DNA from: JAGDMS01 sp050015455
GTDB lineage: Bacteria; Desulfobacterota; Binatia; HRBIN30
NCBI GenBank assembly: GCA_050015455.1
Contig: JBEKBJ010000145.1
Span: forward strand, 1 to 11,289
DNA length: 11,289 bases
Direction of reading: 5' to 3'
A program made the position numbers and the translations under genes. Position 1 is the first letter of the stretch, and each line of letters starts with the position of its first letter. The notes below the pieces were generated by a model, which searched no databases, was not told where the DNA came from, and was given only the letters and a program-made list of their open reading frames with translations. This document shows, in pieces, positions 5,660 to 11,289 of the stretch.

Positions 5660-6940
5660 TCAGCCGATGCGCGCCTGAATCTGCCGGTCCATGTCTTCCT
5701 GATACTTCTCGAAGTCGGCGTCCGCCAGAAGGGTGTAGAGCGTATCGATCGGTAGGCGCTTCGTCAGCGCTGAGCTGAAGTCCGGCAGCTTGCTCTTGTG
5801 CAGCTCCTGCCACTCGGCCGCTGTGGGCGCGTAGAACAGATCGCCGAAGCCGGCTTGGTCGAAGCGCTTGTAGAGTTGATCGCCGTGGCGCAGGCTCTGG
5901 TAGTCCTGACTCGACCGCAGCTCTTTCATGAACTGAATCAATTCCGGCTCGACGCGATAGAGACGGGCAATCCGTTCCTTGCCGAGCGCGCGCAACACCT
6001 CTTCGGCAACGCCGAGATTGTCTTCGTATGACGTTTCGAGCTGGCTGCGCACTTCGGCGGCGGGGATCTCCTTCTGCGCCATGTATCCTCGAATGGAGTC
6101 GCACGGCGCTGTGAAGACGTCGCAGCCGGCAACACGCACGAACGTCTGCCACTCGCGCACGCTGGCGACGATGAGCAGCGTCTTGATCCCCGCCTCACGG
6201 CGCAACCGGCGCAACGCGCGCTGCGCTTCGAGGTCCACGTGCTCGCCCAACGATGCGGCCTTCATCCCTTGGTTGAGACGGCCCATGAAGATGTTGGTCA
6301 AGGTGACGTTCGACAACAAGCCCGCCGCGACCGCTTGGCGCGCCGAGAACGTCGACGTGAAGTTCACCGGGATGCCTTCGCGCTCGAGATCGCGGGCGAT
6401 CAGGAAGCAGTGCGGCGTCTGTGGCGTGAAGGGAACCTTGACGACAGCCGAAGGCACCATGCGGCGCAGCCAGCGGCCGACGCGCTTGGAGGCTTCGGCG
6501 TCGCGCCCGAGACCCATGTGCAGCTGCAGACTGACCTGCCACTGGCGCCCGGCGCCGAAAGCGCGCGCCATGTCGTTGCCGATGCGCCCGCAGATGATGG
6601 CGTAAATGAAGGCGGTGAGATTATCTACCCCGAGGTTCGGCTGCAGCGAACGTAAACCGCGTTCCCACGCGGCCGGGTCGCCGCTTTCGAGGTAGCGGGC
6701 GATGACCTTGTGCACCAGCGGCTGGTTGGCGGTGTTACCGTCGATTTCGCGGAAGATGTCGCTGTCTGCGGCCGAGATCAGCGGCGTCAATTCGTTCACG
6801 TCGGCGGTGTCGGCATAGATGTGTGCGGTGCCCGCTTTGTACACGGCGGCCAACAGCGGCGAAGAAATAAGTCGCGGCTGGGCAGCTTCTCCAGGCGGCT
6901 GCCCGTACGAGACGATCGCATCATCGAGACTGTTTGACAT
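5660..6940 (-). CDS. Transaldolase-family protein
   Basis: A cytosolic TIM-barrel protein of the class I aldolase type, 426 residues, longer than TalA/TalB (about 316). IYADTADVNEL (41-51) has the family aspartate (D44). DGNTANQPLV (67-76) stands where TTNPSLI occurs. VVKVPFT (166-172) carries the Schiff-base lysine K168, VNFTSTFSARQAVAAG (192-207) and FMGRLN (218-223) match the later strands, and IVASVREW (257-264) matches the LAASIRN motif. Catalysis through a lysine imine with a sugar phosphate is therefore expected, but the divergent TTNP region and the roughly 100-residue C-terminal extension leave the substrate open (transaldolase, fructose-6-phosphate aldolase or other). A GGGAGGAG ribosome site (6948-6956) supports the start. 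It lies 118 bases downstream of the channel gene, in the same direction. Confidence 0.85.
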   Translation of the reverse strand: MSNSLDDAIVSYGQPPGEAAQPRLISSPLLAAVYKAGTAHIYADTADVNELTPLISAADSDIFREIDGNTANQPLVHKVIARYLESGDPAAWERGLRSLQPNLGVDNLTAFIYAIICGRIGNDMARAFGAGRQWQVSLQLHMGLGRDAEASKRVGRWLRRMVPSAVVKVPFTPQTPHCFLIARDLEREGIPVNFTSTFSARQAVAAGLLSNVTLTNIFMGRLNQGMKAASLGEHVDLEAQRALRRLRREAGIKTLLIVASVREWQTFVRVAGCDVFTAPCDSIRGYMAQKEIPAAEVRSQLETSYEDNLGVAEEVLRALGKERIARLYRVEPELIQFMKELRSSQDYQSLRHGDQLYKRFDQAGFGDLFYAPTAAEWQELHKSKLPDFSSALTKRLPIDTLYTLLADADFEKYQEDMDRQIQARIG

Positions 6941-7058
6941 GACCCCGCTCCTCCCTGTGCTTCGTGCACTCTCTGACTGCTTGGTTCTCCCGGTAAGGTC
7001 AAGCCCCGTACTGCGGTTCGCAATCGGGGATTGCCCGTACGACGACCTCCAGCCCGGA

Positions 7059-8660
7059 CTACGGCGCCGCGAACTTGCTGCCGGTGGCGCTGACGATGTC
7101 CATTACACGCAGGAAGATATCCTCGCGAATGTCGACGTACTCCTGAAACTGTGAGGTCAAGATGTAGGCAAAGATCTCGATGTGAAGTGACGGGCCGCCG
7201 AAGCCGGCAAACAGGGCGCGAGCGCCTTGGCGATCCACCTTCGGATGCGTGTGGAGCATCTGTTCGACCTCCGCCAGCACTTTGCGCAGCTGCGCCGGAG
7301 TGGTGTCGTAGTGCAGTCCCATGCTCGTGTGCAGCCAGATGCGGTCGCGCCGGGTCAGGTTCTCGAGCTGCATAGCCGCAAACTGGGCGTTGGGGATCGA
7401 GATCACGGTGCGGTCGAACGTGCGCACCCGCGTCGACCACAGCGAGATGTCCTCCACCGTACCTATCTTGTCGCCGAAGCGGCAGAGGTCGCCGACGCGC
7501 ACCGGCTGATCGGCGATCAAGGCGACGCCGCCGAAGAAGTTCTTCACCGTCTCTTGCGCCGCCAAGGCAACCGCGAGGCCGCCAATCCCGAGGCCGGCGA
7601 GGATGCCGCCGACGTTGAAGCCGACATTCTGGAGGAAGGCGAGAGCGGCAATCGCGATCAGAAACACCTTGGCGGTGCGGCGGCCGAGCGGGAGCATGGC
7701 CACCGCTGCGGACTGGCCGCGGGCCACGAGCCGGTCCTCGACCTTCAACATCCCCATGTCGATGAGACGCAAGGCCAGCCACGTCAGCGCGGCGATCGCC
7801 AGCGCCTTGGCCGCGCCGTGGAAGAATGCCTGCACGGGCAGCGCCAGGCCGAGCAGGAGCGAGCCGAGGTAGAAGATCGTGACGGCGATCGCCAGGCGCA
7901 CCGGGCCGATGATGAGTTGGTCGACCTTGCCCTCGAACCCGTTCCGCAACCGCCTCACTAAGGGCCGCGCCAGGCGCGTGATCAGTGCGGCGATGAGCCA
8001 TGATGCGACGATCGCGATGACGGCCAGCAGCAAGAGGGCGATCCATTGCCACAGCTCCACTTCGAGAAAAGTTATGTCGAAGAGCGGCTCGGGCAGCCAC
8101 TCGCCGAGCGGGCCGTAACCGAACTCCGCATAGAGGGTCGGAATCTTGGCAACGGTCGTCGGCGAAAACTTCCAGATGGGCACCCCATCCTCACGCGGCA
8201 CCCGCTCGAGCGTGATGTCTACGGGTCCTTTGGCGGTGTGCATGGTGCCGACACGCTCGCGCCCGGCTGCCTGGCCGTGGGCGGCGTTGCCTTCCGGCGC
8301 GTCACTCAGCGAGTCGAGATCGATCCACAAGGTATGATCGATGACGACTTTCAAGTGACGCGCCAAAATCGAATCCTGGCGCGCGTGTTCCTGCGGCTTC
8401 AATCGCCTGAGGTCGAGGTACTCCGCGGCGCGTTCGTAGGCGCCGTCGCGACAAGCTGTGAGATAGCCGTTGACGGCGCTGCGCGGGGTGCCGCGCTCGA
8501 ACTCATCGGCGGGGCCGGCGGGCGGAGTCGGCTTCGCAGCCACCGTTGCGTTCACCTCCTGCGCCGCGCAGGGCGGGGGCAGGACGGTCCAGGCGGCGTA
8601 CGCTAGGAGGATGGCAGCGAGAAGGATCTCGTATTGCCGCTTTCGGGCCGACGGGCTCAT
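7059..8660 (-). CDS. MscS-family mechanosensitive ion channel
   Basis: A 533-residue inner-membrane channel. Residues 1-34 look like a signal peptide (basic start, hydrophobic 11-28, then CAAQ). Residues 35-200 form a soluble periplasmic domain. Membrane segments follow at about 203-228, 247-272, 280-300 and 329-347, then the pore helix with glycine and alanine packing at 350-369 (GGILAGLGIGGLAVALAAQ). The MscS beta domain (ETVKNFFGG..L, VRVGDLCRFGDKIGTVEDISL, IPNAQFAAMQLENLTRRDRIW) runs from about 370 to 440, followed by the alpha-beta C-terminal domain. The large N-terminal domain and five membrane segments place it with the bigger MscS paralogues rather than E. coli MscS (286 residues, three segments). 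It would release solutes on osmotic downshock. The start is five bases from the yjbQ stop, implying cotranscription. Confidence 0.9.
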   Translation of the reverse strand: MSPSARKRQYEILLAAILLAYAAWTVLPPPCAAQEVNATVAAKPTPPAGPADEFERGTPRSAVNGYLTACRDGAYERAAEYLDLRRLKPQEHARQDSILARHLKVVIDHTLWIDLDSLSDAPEGNAAHGQAAGRERVGTMHTAKGPVDITLERVPREDGVPIWKFSPTTVAKIPTLYAEFGYGPLGEWLPEPLFDITFLEVELWQWIALLLLAVIAIVASWLIAALITRLARPLVRRLRNGFEGKVDQLIIGPVRLAIAVTIFYLGSLLLGLALPVQAFFHGAAKALAIAALTWLALRLIDMGMLKVEDRLVARGQSAAVAMLPLGRRTAKVFLIAIAALAFLQNVGFNVGGILAGLGIGGLAVALAAQETVKNFFGGVALIADQPVRVGDLCRFGDKIGTVEDISLWSTRVRTFDRTVISIPNAQFAAMQLENLTRRDRIWLHTSMGLHYDTTPAQLRKVLAEVEQMLHTHPKVDRQGARALFAGFGGPSLHIEIFAYILTSQFQEYVDIREDIFLRVMDIVSATGSKFAAP

Positions 8661-8665
8661 CGCGT

Positions 8666-9061
8666 CTAACGGACCGTCACCACCACACGGCGGTCGCGTG
8701 GGCCGTCGAGTTCCACGAGCATGATGGCCTGCCAGGTCCCGAGCAGCAGCTTGCCATCACGCACCGGGATGACCTCGCCCGGTCCGAGGATCGCCGACTT
8801 GATGTGGGCGGCGGCGTTGTTGTCGACGCGATCGTGCCGCCACACGCCCTCCGGAATCAGTTTGCCGAGCGCGTCGAGGACGTCCTCGCACACGTTCGGG
8901 TCGTAGCTCTCGTTGATGACGATGGCAGCGGTGGCGTGGGTGACGTAGACGGAGCATATGCCTTCGGCCATCTTCGATTGCCGGACGATCTCCGCCACAC
9001 GCTCGGTGATATCGAGCATCTCGTACTTGCGATGGCTGCGGATACGGAATTCGCTCTGCAT
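8666..9061 (-). CDS. yjbQ: YjbQ-family protein (UPF0047)
   Basis: A 131-residue cytosolic protein with the whole family pattern: YVTHATAAIVINESYDPNV (39-57), WRHDRVDNNAAAHIKSAILG (73-92), IPVRDGKLLLGTWQAIMLVE (97-116) and a closing GPRDRR. Conserved histidines and the E/D cluster are all present. E. coli YjbQ has a weak secondary thiamine-phosphate synthase activity, but the physiological role is unsettled, so thiamine synthesis is a family label only. It starts five bases after the stop of the SDR remnant and ends five bases before the channel gene. Confidence 0.92.
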   Translation of the reverse strand: MQSEFRIRSHRKYEMLDITERVAEIVRQSKMAEGICSVYVTHATAAIVINESYDPNVCEDVLDALGKLIPEGVWRHDRVDNNAAAHIKSAILGPGEVIPVRDGKLLLGTWQAIMLVELDGPRDRRVVVTVR

Positions 9062-9066
9062 GGGCT

Positions 9067-9204
9067 TCAGTATGCCTGTAAGCCGGTTCGCCAGTAAGCC
9101 GGTCCGTAGTTGAAGGCAATGTGGGCGCCTTCGCTGGAGAACTCGAGGGCGATGCCACGAGAGGCGCCGGTGATCAGTGCGATTTCGCCGTTAATTTTTC
9201 CCAT
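9067..9204 (-). pseudogene. 5' fragment of a short-chain dehydrogenase/reductase
   Basis: A 45-codon reading frame starts MGKINGEIALITGASRGIAL and continues EFSSEGAHIAFNYG. This is the N-terminal Rossmann beta-alpha-beta unit of an SDR (FabG-like), which normally reads VTGASRGIGRAIALEFAREGAHVAFNY. Four residues (about GRAI, 12 bases) are missing from the helix after the glycine motif, and homology ends after NYG. The final 11 residues are not SDR-like. The whole catalytic part (Ser, YxxxK) is absent, so it cannot be an SDR enzyme. It may survive as the leader of yjbQ, whose ATG lies five bases after its TGA. The fragment begins two bases from a repeat (9207-9235). Confidence 0.75.
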
Positions 9205-9206
9205 GG

Positions 9207-9235
9207 TCGTGACTCGTGCTCGTGCATCGTGCTCT
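9207..9235. repeat. CGTGCTCGTG repeat between VOC gene and SDR remnant
   Basis: This stretch matches 5113-5140 at 25 of 28 positions and is formed of the same CGTGACT and CGTGCT words. It lies inside the minus-strand operon, just upstream of the SDR remnant start. Confidence 0.7.
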
Positions 9236-9254
9236 GCCGCCCAGCCACCCTATT

Positions 9255-9662
9255 TCATGCCGGTGCGCTCGGATGCTCGATCAATTGCAGTAGCACGCCG
9301 TGCGTGTGTTTCGGGCTGATGAAGCCGATCCTGCGATCGCCCACCTGCTGCACCGCGACCTTGATGCCCTTGCTTCCCAGCGGCTCGGCGACTTCGGTCA
9401 GATCTTCGACCTCGAGCGAGAGCAGGTAGATGCCCTCGCCGCGTTCGTCGAGAAACTTCTTCCCCGGGTTCTTGTCGCTGGTCGGCTGGAACAGCTCGAG
9501 CGAGGCGTTGCCGATGGTCAGGAAGGCGTTACGCATGCTGAGTTGCGGCACCTCGCCACGGCGTTCGACCGGCAGCCCGAAGTTCTCCGTAAAGGTCTTG
9601 ACCGCGGCGTCGATGTCCTTCACCGCGATCGCCACATGATCGATCTTCCTCACAATGGACAT
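9255..9662 (-). CDS. VOC-family protein, diverged methylmalonyl-CoA epimerase paralogue
   Basis: A 135-residue vicinal-oxygen-chelate protein with two beta-alpha-beta-beta-beta modules, the same length and order as the epimerase encoded just upstream. It keeps the first ligand H9 (KIDHVAIAV) and the core LTIGNASLELFQP, but the other metal ligands are changed. The GLHHI site is GIYLLSL (77-83), so both histidines are gone. The terminal Glu of GVLIEY is Gln (GVLLQL, Q126), and the Gln of the DQGV segment falls at L41/S42. It is therefore unlikely to be a normal metal-dependent epimerase. It may bind a CoA or dicarboxylate ligand differently, use other residues or act with its neighbour. A GGGGAAG stretch seven bases before the ATG supports the start. 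The gap of 43 bases to the next gene holds a repeat. Confidence 0.8.
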   Translation of the reverse strand: MSIVRKIDHVAIAVKDIDAAVKTFTENFGLPVERRGEVPQLSMRNAFLTIGNASLELFQPTSDKNPGKKFLDERGEGIYLLSLEVEDLTEVAEPLGSKGIKVAVQQVGDRRIGFISPKHTHGVLLQLIEHPSAPA

Positions 9663-9677
9663 CTGTTGCTTCCCCTA

Positions 9678-9705
9678 TTCACGAGTCACGAATCCCCAGT
9701 CACGA
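9678..9705. repeat. CACGAGTCACGA repeat between the two VOC genes
   Basis: TTCACGAGTCACGAATC followed by CCCAGTCACGA fills most of the gap between the VOC paralogues and ends exactly at the stop codon of the upstream epimerase gene (9706-9708). Its words are the complement of the CGTGAATCGTG family. Confidence 0.55.
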
Positions 9706-10101
9706 TCATGGCTGGGCGTACTCGATGAGCACGCCGTGGTTGGCGCGGGGATGTAGGAAGCAGATCATGCCCGCCAGCCCCTTGCGCGGCACCTGGTCGA
9801 TCACCTCGATGCCTTTGGTCTTGGTGGCCGCGAGCTCGGCGGCGACGTCGTCGGTCTCGAAGCAGATGTGATGCAGGCCTTCGCCGCGGCGTTCGAGGAA
9901 CTTGGCGACGCCACCGTTGGTGTTGATGGGCTCGAGCAATTCGATCTCGCTGTTGCCGATGGTGAGCAGGGCCGCTTTGACCCCTTGGTCCTCGACGACC
10001 GCGCTCTTGTGCACCGGCAGGCCGAGCGTGTCGCGATAAAACCCGAGGGCCTCGTCGAGGTTTCGCACGACGATAGCCACGTGATGGATTTTGCGCAGCA
10101 T
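9706..10101 (-). CDS. mce: Methylmalonyl-CoA epimerase
   Basis: A 131-residue VOC enzyme that interconverts (R)- and (S)-methylmalonyl-CoA in propionate and methylmalonyl-CoA metabolism. All four expected metal ligands are visible: H7 (IHHVAIVV), Q39 (EDQGVKAALLTIG), H78 (GEGLHHICFE) and E127 (GVLIEY). The length and the two-module layout are typical. A good Shine-Dalgarno (GGAAGGA, ending six bases before the ATG) supports the start. It is the first gene of the minus-strand group and neither the mutase nor propionyl-CoA carboxylase is in view. The next gene is a paralogue that lost these ligands. Confidence 0.9.
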   Translation of the reverse strand: MLRKIHHVAIVVRNLDEALGFYRDTLGLPVHKSAVVEDQGVKAALLTIGNSEIELLEPINTNGGVAKFLERRGEGLHHICFETDDVAAELAATKTKGIEVIDQVPRKGLAGMICFLHPRANHGVLIEYAQP

Positions 10102-10165
10102 GGAAAGTCCTTCCCGTGTTGCTCATTCCTTATTGCATCGGTGCCGCTTCCACAAGGTGGTGCTC

Positions 10166-10299
10166 GGGTGAGCGGGTGATCGGGTGAGCGTGTGTGTGGG
10201 TGTGAGCGAGATCAGGCCGGCGGGGAGCTGACACGCGCCTACACGCTCACCCGCTCATTCGCACACCCGCGTACGCGCTGACCCGCTCACCCGCACACC
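10166..10299. repeat. Head-to-head array of 8-base words
   Basis: The left half (10166-10213) is six 8-base units, starting GGGTGAGC, GGGTGATC, GGGTGAGC. The right half (10245-10299) is about seven units in the same 8-base register, starting GCTCACCC, GCTCATTC, GCACACCC and ending GCTCACCC, GCACACC. GCTCACCC is the exact reverse complement of GGGTGAGC, so the halves can pair into a long hairpin with a loop near 10214-10244. The stretch 10102-10360 holds this array and no gene I can support. It begins just upstream of the epimerase start. Confidence 0.75.
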
Positions 10300-10360
10300 A
10301 AAGCGTTGACACGGCGCCGTGATTTGCTTACTGTCTGGAGCGCTTGCCGACGCAGTTCTT

Positions 10361-10432
<72 letters not shown>

Positions 10433-10505
10433 CTTTGCCTAAATGCTGGATATTGCCCTTGATTTTTTCAGTCTCTCGTTCAGTGCGCCGGGAGGGAAGG
10501 ATGAA

Positions 10506-10526
10506 GGTTCCCCCTGGGTTCCCCCT
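10506..10526. repeat. Two tandem GGTTCCCCCT copies
   Basis: GGTTCCCCCT occurs at 10506-10515 and 10517-10526, an 11-base period, between the tRNA and its inverted partial copy. It could be part of the old attachment or recombination region, but it carries no homology to the tRNA. Confidence 0.3.
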
Positions 10527-10540
10527 TTTGCTTTTCGTCG

Positions 10541-10580
10541 GCTGCCATTCTACCGCTGAATTACGCCCGCAAGAACTGCG
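10541..10580 (-). repeat. Inverted copy of the tRNA-Gly 5' half
   Basis: On the minus strand this matches 10351-10390 at 39 of 40 positions. It covers ten bases upstream of the tRNA plus the acceptor, D arm and 5' strand of the anticodon stem. Homology stops exactly at the anticodon loop. The single difference is C to G at tRNA position 26 (plus 10386). The copy lies inside the integrase reading frame. Confidence 0.9.
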
Positions 10581-11173
10581 CTGGCGCCTCAGCAGACGGT
10601 CCAGTTCCTCTGCAATCACTGTGGTCCCGCCATAGTGTTTCTCAATCATCTCCAGGCTCGTCCCCGTTTGGCGGCTCACAAACAGGGGCGATACCCCGAG
10701 CGACAGTAAGTACGTGATGTAGGTGTGCCGGGTGTTGTAGAACGAGCGCTGTCGGATTCGGAGTGATTCGAGCATCGGCTTCCACTCGCGCCGGTAGAAG
10801 TTGACTTCATCAATCGGTGCGCCTGTTGGGGTGATGAATACGAAGTCGTCTGGCGATGCTTCGATGGGCTGGTCCGACCGCAGCACCTCAAGCAGGTTGG
10901 CGTGGATGACTACGTCGCGCTTGCTCTTCCCAGTTTTCGGACGCCCATCTCGCCCCAGCACCCTACTCGCTCGGATTCGAATACGCCGAGCTGCGAGGTC
11001 CACGTGCTTGTAACGTAGCGCAATCGCTTCGCTGGGGCGCGCTCCGGTCCAGAACTGATGAAAAACGAACGGGTAGTAGTGGGGGCGATGGATACGAAAA
11101 CCTTCGATGATCTGTTCTCGCTCGTTTTCGGTGTAGGGGTCGATATCACTGGGATCGCCGCCTAGGTTGAGCC

Positions 11174-11289
11174 TGTGGGTTCCGGAAATTGTGTCCGCTT
11201 TTTTCCGGAAATTCTGTCCGGTTTAGTAGCGTGATCGCTGTTTGAATCGGGCAAGTCAAGCGGCGGCAAGTGGCGAGTGCGGTAGGAGG
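11174..11289 (+). mobile_element. Probable terminus of an insertion sequence, runs off the window
   Basis: TTCCGGAAATTNTGTCCG occurs at 11180-11197 and 11203-11220, 17 of 18 bases alike and 23 bases apart. Repeated short motifs near a TG-starting end fit IS21- or IS481-like termini. The integrase homology stops at about 11173, right where this begins (TGTGGG at 11174). The window closes with AGGAGG (11284-11289), a strong ribosome site that would serve a transposase starting just beyond. The family is a guess and no transposase codons are in view. Confidence 0.4.

Noticed and set aside
5504..5755. Plus-strand frame of 83 codons at the end of the transaldolase gene
   Set aside because: It overlaps the antisense kinase remnant and the transaldolase C-terminus and has no ribosome site.
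7020..7034. GCAATC-GGG-GATTGC hairpin after the channel gene as a terminator
   Set aside because: The stem has six pairs and no T-run on either side.
6796..8100. Minus-strand frame of 434 codons overlapping the channel and transaldolase genes
   Set aside because: It crosses the gap between two recognised proteins in another frame, is Arg-rich and has no motif.
10166..10299. CRISPR array
   Set aside because: Units are 8 bases and adjoin without spacers, and they reverse direction midway; no cas genes are present.

Overview
The window is GC-rich bacterial chromosomal DNA with short operons, many GTG/ATG starts and mixed Shine-Dalgarno strength. The gene set is tandem ArsA/Get3-type ATPases, a phasin-like protein, a long transaldolase-family protein, a MscS channel, YjbQ and two methylmalonyl-CoA-epimerase-fold proteins. 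It suits an uncultivated GC-rich lineage of the deltaproteobacterial/Desulfobacterota/Binatota type. That placement is inference from gene content, because no phylogenetic marker is present.

Left part (1-5470): a hairpin followed by T-runs looks like the terminator of a gene lying left of the window. It is followed by a HAD hydrolase (+) and a convergent glycerol kinase (-). Divergent from the kinase is a translationally coupled pair of ArsA-family ATPases (+), whose reading frames share one base (TAATG). A phasin-like coiled-coil protein (-) and an 81-residue protein (+) with a C-terminal membrane anchor follow, separated by a large inverted repeat.

Middle part (5480-10101, all minus strand): a decayed histidine-kinase tail, then, in order of transcription, a methylmalonyl-CoA epimerase, a diverged paralogue that has lost its metal ligands, a 45-codon remnant of a short-chain dehydrogenase, YjbQ, a MscS-family channel and a transaldolase-family protein. 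YjbQ and the channel are only 5 bases apart and the SDR remnant is 5 bases from YjbQ, so they are probably cotranscribed.

Right part (10102-11289): an array of 8-base words arranged head-to-head, then tRNA-Gly(CCC). Next comes a tyrosine recombinase (-) that points at the tRNA, carries an inverted copy of the tRNA's 5' half at its 3' end and is cut at its 5' end by what looks like the terminus of an insertion sequence. This is the edge of a decayed tRNA-targeted island.

The most unusual feature across the window is a family of short repeats built from CGTGCTCGTGA-like words. They lie in or beside at least six gene boundaries, form long inverted repeats and in one case supply the last codons of a protein. 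Two genes (the first ArsA-type ATPase and the phasin-like gene) have promoter-like elements that would start transcription about two bases before the start codon, suggesting leaderless mRNAs.
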